From NCBI RefSeq assembly GCF_003710905.1, contig NZ_RHHV01000007.1, positions 1 to 64,000 of the forward strand: a stretch of DNA of 64,000 bases, written 5' to 3'. Both the position numbers and the translations under genes were made by a program. Below are positions 58,329 to 64,000 of this stretch, piece after piece. The stretch is from Brevibacillus parabrevis. GTDB lineage: Bacteria; Bacillota; Bacilli; Brevibacillales; Brevibacillaceae. Under the pieces are notes generated by a model. That model saw only the letters and a program-made list of their open reading frames with translations, had not been told where the DNA came from and made no database searches. Each line of letters starts with the position of its first letter. Within the stretch, counting starts at the first letter, position 1.

Positions 58329-58984
58329 CGCTCACTCCGTCTCCACTATCTATTTGGGACATGAAAATAATGTCAAATGTAGTTATTTATTCCTCTATCT
58401 ATCTTGGTTTTATAGCGAGCCTACACCGTGCGGGCGACTTTCATCGCACACGGCGTTTCATCAACGGATCAGAAAGAAAATGAACAACAGGCAATATTAT
58501 CGTACAACTCATATGTCTGAATTTACATTGTTTATGTTCGACAAAACAGACAATTTGTTAACGAGGGAGAGAACAGCATTGCATGAAGATGCGCACACTA
58601 AGGAAAAATAAAGGGGGCATTGCCGCGTGCGCTAAGACGCGACATTCATTTTCGGGGATGGCTCAGTTGGCTTGTTCATCTTCTCAGATGTTTTGCGTTT
58701 GCCGAAGCTGTGTTGAGTTGGCGTTTGCCAATGGCTGAAGTTTACACAAAGACGAACAGGAGCGATTTTCATGAGTGATCTGAGCGTTACAGGCGCTAAC
58801 TTCTTGAGGTGCGCGAGTTTTTAGGTTATGGCGCATTTGCTATATGGGAAGCAAATGACGAAAGAGCAAACGTATAGCGAGTCATAAGTCACAGCCGAAG
58901 GGAGAGCGTGTATTTGTCGATTTCCCTATGTTGGGGAGACCCACAATCCCGCAAGATGCACCTATCTCCTTGTCAGCATCCTAA

Positions 58985-59170
58985 CATCCGTTCAAGTATA
59001 TAGATTGGGTAGCAAGTATACAATTTTCCCGAGGATTTGAGCTAGCGGACATAGATAGCTTCGGCATTAACGCGACGAGGCTTTTTAGCATGTGTTCAGG
59101 GGACAAATTCTCCCCACGCACTGACTTTCAGACTTATGCAGAAAAAAAGCTCCTGTTGACAGGACACTAA
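58985..59170 (+). pseudogene. possible C-terminal gene fragment, unknown
   Basis: A start-less open frame of 61 codons reads HPFKYIDWVASIQFSRGF, then ELADIDSFGINATRLFSMC, then SGDKFSPRTDFQTYAEKKL to a stop. The residue pattern looks coding. Its end overlaps the -35 element of the next promoter. Family not recognised. Confidence 0.3.
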
Positions 59171-59208
59171 ATGGTGTCTTATTATTAAAACAGACACTAA
59201 AAGGTGTC
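59156..59208 (+). promoter_or_regulatory. promoter with two identical palindromic operators
   Basis: -35 TTGACA (59156-59161) and -10 TATTAT (59180-59185) with an 18-base spacer. Operator 1, GACACTAAATGGTGTC (59163-59178), fills the spacer; operator 2, GACACTAAAAGGTGTC (59193-59208), covers the start region. Centres are exactly 30 bases apart. The likely binder is the ArsR-family protein encoded downstream. Confidence 0.7.
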
Positions 59209-59283
59209 CAATAAGAAAAAACCATTTGCAAAGCTCACAACCTGAATAAGCCTCATTGGAAATATGGATGAGAGGGGAGACAG

Positions 59284-59785
59284 ATGGACCAGCTGATCAG
59301 TGCCAGAACAATCGCGAGTGTAGAAATTCAGCCCTGGGGAAAAATAACTGCTTATTGGTCAGCGACATTCTTACTCGCAGCAACGGTGATGGCAAGTGGC
59401 ATCGGTCAACTGATGCAAGCGGGAGAAGCGTCGAGCTGGTGGCGAAGTTTGGTTGCCCGCTATAGGCTTTGACTATCTTAACCCTCTTAACCATTCCCGG
59501 GATTTGAAAAGTGCCCGGAGCCATCGCTTTTGCCGTGCCAGGTTTGCCTCGGCTGAAAGAATGGTTCACGCTGGTCTCTACTTTTGAATGACTGGTGCAG
59601 CTTTCTCTCATGTGTTTGCCAACGATTACGGTGATTGCGAGTTTTCTGCTATCCTCCCGCTCTTTTATTCCGCGCTAAATCTCGCCGCATGGGCGCTGCA
59701 TTCACAGGGTGCAAACTTTAGGGAGGTGCTCAAAATTAACATTCGTCCTTTCGCGCCACCAATACCTATGTCCTACAGAAATTAA
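59284..59785 (+). pseudogene. broken DoxX-like membrane protein gene
   Basis: Three frames together spell a DoxX-like protein: an N-terminal helix (ITAYWSATFLLAATVMASGIGQLM) in the first frame, then LTIL...TIPGI-stop-KVPGAIAFAVPGLPRLKEWF in a second, then AGLYF-stop-MTGAAFSHVFANDYGD, SAILPLFYSALNLAAWAL in a third. At least two in-frame stops and two frameshifts make it non-functional. It was the first gene behind the twin-operator promoter. Confidence 0.75.
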
Positions 59786-59803
59786 TATTTTGGAGGGAGT
59801 GTT

Positions 59804-60157
59804 GTGAACGAGAATGAAAACGAAAACGAAAACGAAAACAACCAGTCTCGGGATGTGTTTGATGCTGTAGCGGACCCAACCAGGCGACGACTGATTGAGT
59901 TATTGGCCGGAGCAGAGGAGTTGCCGCTTCATGAACTAACGGCACAGTTTCAAATGGGCCGGACGGCGGTATCCAAGCATTTGACAATTCTGAAAGAGGC
60001 CGGACTGGTGCTCGACCGCAAAGTCGGCAGGGAAACGCGCTTTAGGCTCAACGCGGCCCCACTGAGGGAAATTCAAGATTGGGTGGCTTTCTACAGCAAG
60101 TTTTGGAGTGCGAATTTGTTGCGCTTGAACCAACTATTAGAGGAGGAAGCAGAATGA
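59804..60157 (+). CDS. ArsR-family transcriptional regulator
   Basis: A 117-residue winged-helix repressor: DAVADPTRRRLIELLAG, then LPLHELTAQFQMGRTAVSKHLTILKEAGLVLDRKVGRETRFRLN. No metal-binding cysteines are present, as in the ArsR members that pair with SRPBCC proteins. A GTG start at 59804 follows GGAGGGAGTGTT. The N-terminus is an (Asn-Glu)n tract coded by four tandem GAAAAC hexamers. It overlaps the next gene by four bases and probably binds the twin operators upstream. Confidence 0.9.
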   Translation: MNENENENENENNQSRDVFDAVADPTRRRLIELLAGAEELPLHELTAQFQMGRTAVSKHLTILKEAGLVLDRKVGRETRFRLNAAPLREIQDWVAFYSKFWSANLLRLNQLLEEEAE

Positions 60158-60573
60158 GTTTGACATTATCTTTGGATTTTCAGTACAAGACAACGCTTGA
60201 GAAGCTGTGGTCCGCTTTGACTGATTCAAGCAAGCTGGCCAAATGGGTGTGCAACATCCAGACTGGAGAGCCGATGGAAAATGATTTTAAACCTGTGGTG
60301 GGACATCGTTTTCAGTTTCGCACTCAGCCGACCGAATATTGGGATGGAGTCGTTGAGGGCGAAGTGCTTATCGTAGACGAACCAAACCGCTTGTCCTACA
60401 CGTGGGGCAGCGGGGGAGAGAAGCACACAGTTGTCTGGACGCTACAGGATTTAGGAGACGGAAAAGTTAACCTGCATCTCGAACAATCCGGAATCTCCAA
60501 TGAGCAGGCACTGGGTGGAGCGAAGTACGGCTGGAGCAAGTGGTGCAGCGAGCTGGAAAAGGCGTTGGCATAA
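60154..60573 (+). CDS. SRPBCC/AHSA1-family protein
   Basis: A 139-residue START-like fold: LDFQYKTTLEKLWSALTDSSKLAKWV..., then EGEVLIVDEPNRLSYTW, then VVWTLQDLGDGKVNLHLEQSG, ending GWSKWCSELEKAL. AHSA1 relatives bind hydrophobic ligands or act like Hsp90 co-chaperones. The ATG overlaps the ArsR stop (ATGA), so the pair is translationally coupled, a frequent arrangement in Bacilli. Confidence 0.9.
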   Translation: MSLTLSLDFQYKTTLEKLWSALTDSSKLAKWVCNIQTGEPMENDFKPVVGHRFQFRTQPTEYWDGVVEGEVLIVDEPNRLSYTWGSGGEKHTVVWTLQDLGDGKVNLHLEQSGISNEQALGGAKYGWSKWCSELEKALA

Positions 60574-60861
60574 TAACCGGATAGCCGGATGTACCGCTGA
60601 TTACCTCCGTCCGCAATGCTAGATGAATGGATGATCATTTCCATACACACAAATGAAAAGCCTTCCAGTTGCAGCAAACGGGATAGAGTGCTCGAATGGG
60701 AGGTTTTTCAATTGCGTGCAAGTGAATTGTCGCGGTTGTTCGCATAGTCACAGTCTTAATTATGATAGAATGGGCAAAATTAAGAGCAAGAGGTTATTAC
60801 GACTGAATGAACATTCTTTTCACTGTCAGTTGATCAAAAGATGGAAGAGGAGTGCTCTTTG

Positions 60862-61455
60862 ATGACAAATAGTAGTGCGCATCCGAAGGTCGACGAATTT
60901 TTAAGCAAAGCGAAAAAGTGGCAGGAAGAATTTGTGCAGTTGCGCAGAATCGTTCTCGACTGTGGGCTGACCGAAGATTTTAAATGGATGCATCCTTGTT
61001 ACACGCTTGAGAAAAAGAACGTCGTATTAATCCATGGTTTCAAAGAATACTGTGCGCTCCTGTTCCACAAAGGTGCGTTGTTGCAAGATCCGCACGGAAT
61101 CCTCATCCAGCAGACGGAAAATGTACAGGCGGCGCGGCAAATTCGCTTTACCAACGTGCAAGAAATCGTGGAGATGGAAGACGTCTTGAAAGCCTATATT
61201 CATCAGGCTATTGAAGTGGAAAAAGCCGGTTTGGAAGTGGATTTCAAGAAGACAGAAGAATATACCGCTCCTGAAGAATTTCAAACGAAATTGGCTGAAA
61301 ATCCTGACCTGAAAGCTGCCTTCGAAGCGTTGACACCGGGACGGCAGAGAGCATACCTTTATTATTTTTCTGAACCGAAACAATCCAAGACGCGAGTGGC
61401 GAGAGTGGAAAAATACATGGAGCAAATTCTAAACGGAAAAGGATTGAATGATTAG
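60862..61455 (+). CDS. YdeI/OmdA-family protein
   Basis: A 197-residue protein. The N-terminal DUF1801-like domain (HPKVDEFLSKAKKWQEEFVQLRRIVLDCGLTEDFKWMHPCYTLEKKNVVLIHGFKEYCALLFHKG) is followed by a helical OmdA-type C-terminus (APEEFQTKLAENPDLKAAFEALTPGRQRAYLYYFSEPKQSKTRVARVEKYMEQI). Relatives are implicated in resistance to antimicrobial peptides. The ATG at 60862 follows GAAGAGGAGTGCTCTTTG; the ATG at 60841 would include that site in the coding part. Confidence 0.85.
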   Translation: MTNSSAHPKVDEFLSKAKKWQEEFVQLRRIVLDCGLTEDFKWMHPCYTLEKKNVVLIHGFKEYCALLFHKGALLQDPHGILIQQTENVQAARQIRFTNVQEIVEMEDVLKAYIHQAIEVEKAGLEVDFKKTEEYTAPEEFQTKLAENPDLKAAFEALTPGRQRAYLYYFSEPKQSKTRVARVEKYMEQILNGKGLND

Positions 61456-61621
61456 CCTAGCGCAGCTATTCAGCGATAAGCGTCAAACGGAGCGAACCAA
61501 CTGAAATCCGGTGAATGCAAAAAATTAGTGAGCAAATGGGACGCCGTGCTGTGACGTACGGTTGTTTTTTGCACCGCAGTCACGAACCTTTTGTTCGCAA
61601 TAGTAAGAAATCTAATTGGAG

Positions 61622-61655
61622 AAAGAGCAGGCCATTACGGCTTGCTCTTTTCTTT
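61622..61655. terminator. possible terminator at the kinase 3' end
   Basis: AGAGCAGGCC pairs with GGCTTGCTCT (one G-T). The stem overlaps the minus-strand kinase stop codon. T runs lie on both sides but are stronger on the + strand. Confidence 0.4.
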
Positions 61656-63038
61656 TTGCGAGAGGGCAGGCAGCTCCATACTCGCGCAGAAGCCTTTGCC
61701 GACCTCGCTCGATAACGACAGCTTTCCTCCGTGAGCCTTGGCAATTCGCTCGGCCATGGGAAGGCCGAAGCCGTGTCCGTTCTGGCGCGGGCGTTTGCGT
61801 TTGCTTGCGTAAGGCAGTTCCAGCAAGTCGGGCAGTTCGTCTGGGGAAATTCCGTTTCCGTTGTCCGAGACGACTACGTGACAAGCTTGGTTGCCGGGAT
61901 CAAAAAAGGTTTGGATGCGCAGTTGGCACCCCGCCGGATTATGGTCGATGCTGTTTTGCAAAAGGTTGGCAAGGGCACGCAACAAAAGGCGCTCATCCCC
62001 ATCGATTTGCGGGGATTCATCTCCAAGCTCTACTTCCAGCTGATACCGCTCATCCAGTCCGTTGTTCAACAGCTCCGAGGCCGCTTGTCTGGCGACTGCC
62101 GACAACCGCAGCGGTTTTTTGCCCAGCGGCTGCATCTCGTATTCGAGCATGGAGACGAGGTTCAAATCACTTACCAAAGAACGGATGCGCTCGGCTTGTT
62201 GGCGCATAATCGCGGCCAAGCGCCTCTGTTCTGCCGGCAGCTCCGGGCTGTCAGCGATGTCGCTCGCGTAGCCGAGGAGCATGGAAAGCGGCGTACGGAT
62301 GTCGTGGGAAACGCCGGAAATCCAGTTGGAGCGGGCCTCGTCTCTTGCTTTCAGAGCGGCGTTTTTTTGTTGCAGCAGGGCGGACACATGATTGATGCTT
62401 ACCGCCAGATTCGCCAGCACGCCTTTTGGCTCAATCTGGACAGGCTTGTCTGCTCCCAACGCTTGAATGCCGCTTGTCAGCGGGCGGATGGAAGCGATGA
62501 GTCTGGAACCGATGAACAGCGAGAGCAACAGAGCCAGCACGATGTTGCCTGCCAACAAAAAGAACGCCTTCTCGGGCAAATTCTCCACCCAGCCAACCGG
62601 AAGAATATGCTGGTATTTGGCGTAGGAGCCTTTCCGGTAACCGACGACGACAAGGCCATCTGGATGTTCCCAGGTGAAGACCGGATAATCGTCCAGGAAG
62701 CTGCGTGAAAACTTGGCTACATCTGCGAGAGAGTACGGCCGTTCCAGTTCGGCAGGGAGCTGGAACTTCCATGCCACGTAGCCTTTGGAGTCGATCAGCA
62801 TGGCCCACGCCCCGTTTTGCTCCAACAGTTGTTGCGAGCGGGGAGCGATGGCATAGGCGTCTCGCTTGCCATGCAAGTCGTCGCTGACGAAATGCACAAC
62901 AGCGGAAGGAGAGGCGCCATCGCTGATCCCGCTGCCGATCCAGATCAAGAGCACGACAGCATTGAGAGCCAGGAGCAGCAGCGAAATCAGGATGGTGGCG
63001 TGAACAAAACGCTTGATAATGCGCGAGGTGCCTTCCAT
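61635..63038 (-). CDS. sensor histidine kinase
   Basis: A 467-residue membrane kinase: two transmembrane helices (about 12-34 and 165-190) frame an outer domain of roughly 130 residues, then HAMP, HisKA (WISGVSHDIRTPLSMLLGYASDI, His about 247) and HATPase (NLLQNSIDHN, DNGNGISPDELP, GHGFGLPMAERIA). It is two bases downstream of its response-regulator gene. The divergent ABC transporter suggests a peptide- or antibiotic-sensing module, by analogy only. Confidence 0.92.
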   Translation of the reverse strand: MEGTSRIIKRFVHATILISLLLLALNAVVLLIWIGSGISDGASPSAVVHFVSDDLHGKRDAYAIAPRSQQLLEQNGAWAMLIDSKGYVAWKFQLPAELERPYSLADVAKFSRSFLDDYPVFTWEHPDGLVVVGYRKGSYAKYQHILPVGWVENLPEKAFFLLAGNIVLALLLSLFIGSRLIASIRPLTSGIQALGADKPVQIEPKGVLANLAVSINHVSALLQQKNAALKARDEARSNWISGVSHDIRTPLSMLLGYASDIADSPELPAEQRRLAAIMRQQAERIRSLVSDLNLVSMLEYEMQPLGKKPLRLSAVARQAASELLNNGLDERYQLEVELGDESPQIDGDERLLLRALANLLQNSIDHNPAGCQLRIQTFFDPGNQACHVVVSDNGNGISPDELPDLLELPYASKRKRPRQNGHGFGLPMAERIAKAHGGKLSLSSEVGKGFCASMELPALSQKEKSKP

Positions 63039-63040
63039 CG

Positions 63041-63751
63041 TTACTCCTCCTTTACGATCAGCTTGTAGCCGAGTCCGCGCACGGTCAGCAAATGAGCGGG
63101 CCGGGAAGGATTCGCTTCGATTTTTTCCCGAATGCGCCGAATGTGCACCATCAGCGTATTTTCATAGCCGTAATAGTCGTCGCCCCATGCGGCCTGACAG
63201 AGCGCGTCGCTCGTGACGATGCGATTGTGGTTCTCATAAAACTTGCCGAGCAGAGCGATTTCTTTTGCGGTCAGCGGGATATTTGTTCCGTCATGGCGAA
63301 TGGTGCCAGCCTCCAAGTCAATGAGACGGTCGTCCAGTTGAAAAACAGGGCGTTTTTCCGGCGTGTGGGGAATGTACACTCTGCGCAAAATAGCCGTCAG
63401 CCGCAAGACAAGCTCCCGTGGCAAAAACGGTTTCACGATGTAATCATCCGCGCCCAGTCCGAGGCCGAGGATTCGGTCTTCATCCTGTCCTTTGGCAGAC
63501 AAAAACAGCACGGGCAAGTTCGAAATATGCCGGATCGCTTGCAGCAAGGAAAAGCCGTCGCCATCCGGCAGCATGACATCAAGAATGGCGAGGTCAGGCT
63601 GGATGGAACGACAAAGCTCCAGCGCTTCTCTGCAATCGCCCGCCTGGTAAATGCGCATGAATCCTTCCTTGCGCAAAAAATGCTCGATCATTTTTCGGAT
63701 TTCAGGCTCATCATCGACGATAAGCAGCTTTTTCTGTTTCAGTTCGTCCAT
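63041..63751 (-). CDS. OmpR-family response regulator
   Basis: A 236-residue regulator. Receiver domain: acidic pair Asp13-Asp14, phosphoacceptor Asp58 (LAILDVMLPDGDGF), conserved Lys (YIVKPF). C-terminal winged helix: PLTAKEIALLGKFYENHNRIV, then YYGYENTLMVHIRRIREKIEANPSRP, then LLTVRGLGYKL. First gene of the operon with the kinase, divergent from the ABC ATPase gene across about 150 bases. Confidence 0.94.
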   Translation of the reverse strand: MDELKQKKLLIVDDEPEIRKMIEHFLRKEGFMRIYQAGDCREALELCRSIQPDLAILDVMLPDGDGFSLLQAIRHISNLPVLFLSAKGQDEDRILGLGLGADDYIVKPFLPRELVLRLTAILRRVYIPHTPEKRPVFQLDDRLIDLEAGTIRHDGTNIPLTAKEIALLGKFYENHNRIVTSDALCQAAWGDDYYGYENTLMVHIRRIREKIEANPSRPAHLLTVRGLGYKLIVKEE

Positions 63752-63904
63752 CTGTCATCACCTCTCTCTACTATAGCGGCTTTGGCGCGGGATAATCGGC
63801 TTTTGCAGCAAATTTAAGGCTAGTGTAAGGTGAACGTCAGATTGCTGAAAGAATCTCCTGTCATACTGCATATATGCCAAATAAAGCCATTGCAGGAGGG
63901 ACAG

Positions 63905-64000
63905 ATGGAGACGATCCTATCTACTACCAAACTATCGAAGCGATACGGTGATGCCTTGCGCGTGAAGGAAGTGAACTTGTCCGTACGCGAAGGGGAGATT
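63905..64000 (+). CDS. ABC transporter ATP-binding protein (partial, runs off the window)
   Basis: Only the first 32 residues are visible: METILSTTKLSKRYGDALRV and on to VREGEI. The 'L-S-K-R-Y-G-D...V...V-N-L-S-V...G-E-I' pattern is the usual start of antimicrobial-peptide or lantibiotic-type ABC ATPases. GCAGGAGGGACAG precedes the ATG. It is divergent from a two-component system that may control it. Confidence 0.8.
   Translation, partial: METILSTTKLSKRYGDALRVKEVNLSVREGEI

Larger units (their letters stand above)
57980..59283. other. 1.3-kb region of gene remnants
   Basis: Begins with a strong terminator (58020-58066). It contains two coding-like fragments listed separately, another short reading stretch around 58810-58880 (EVREFLGYGAFAIWEAND), and the twin palindromic operators at its end. 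No intact gene. Confidence 0.6.

Noticed and set aside
58303-58611. A 102-codon ORF in the gene graveyard
   Set aside because: No ribosome site and no domain pattern. A hairpin-like CCGTGCGGG...CGCACACGG at about 58426-58456 briefly suggested a group II intron end, but no domain V or reverse transcriptase is present.

Overview
The window reads as the chromosome of an endospore-forming Bacillota, most likely a Brevibacillus (family Paenibacillaceae). This rests on gene order (TPR gene-trxB-rapZ-yvcK-whiA-crh, clpP, sigL, cggR...gapA-pgk-tpiA-gpmI-eno, secG-rnr-smpB-ssrA), a small acid-soluble spore protein gene, a sporulation-kinase-like PAS histidine kinase, purine-rich ribosome binding sites and A/T-tailed terminators. 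The genus is inferred from memory of gene order, not from a search.

Layout. 1-425: four tRNA genes (Asp, Phe, Lys, Gly). 570-6760: TPR protein, thioredoxin reductase, RapZ, YvcK, WhiA and Crh. 6840-13400: small spore or hypothetical proteins, clpP (opposite strand, with a CtsR box), a DnaA-box cluster, a secreted stalk-domain protein, an orphan branched-chain-amino-acid-type binding protein, a triple-PAS histidine kinase and tRNA-Arg. 13600-23940: sigL, a thioredoxin-like protein, then the glycolytic operon under a CggR operator, with an NhaC-family antiporter gene placed unusually between cggR and gapA. 23940-32800: a possible spore protein, an iron-siderophore ABC system (permeases and ATPase divergent from the binding protein, Fur box between), an ECF sigma/anti-sigma pair, a FetAB-like ABC pair and a membrane-anchored cytochrome c. 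33080-37120: secG, rnr, smpB and ssrA (tmRNA).

A mobile island of about 8 kb (37092-45072) sits in the 3' end of ssrA. It is bounded by a 30-bp direct repeat of the tmRNA tail, has paired TAGCCA(A) repeats near both ends, and carries a tyrosine recombinase split by a frameshift at an A6 run, an excisionase-like gene, two unrecognised winged-helix-like genes framed by hairpin-rich DNA, a compact segment folding into at least seven hairpins (three capped by GNRA loops, all on the + strand), and a type II restriction-modification pair that looks NgoPII-like. The original ssrA terminator lies beyond the right repeat. The structured-RNA segment and the two unknown genes are the best candidates for something undescribed.

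45150-54640: a frameshifted unknown gene, then a catabolic cluster (PucR regulator, Asp/Glu/hydantoin racemase-like protein, MFS transporter, hydantoinase/oxoprolinase A and B subunits, cupin). 55090-56530: an ASCH-domain gene and a HipA-like kinase. 56700-59800: a gene graveyard (hybrid histidine kinase and BTAD regulator remnants, other fragments, a broken DoxX-like gene). 59150-61460: twin palindromic operators, an ArsR-SRPBCC pair and a YdeI-like protein. 61635-64000: a two-component system divergent from the start of an ABC transporter ATPase that runs off the window.
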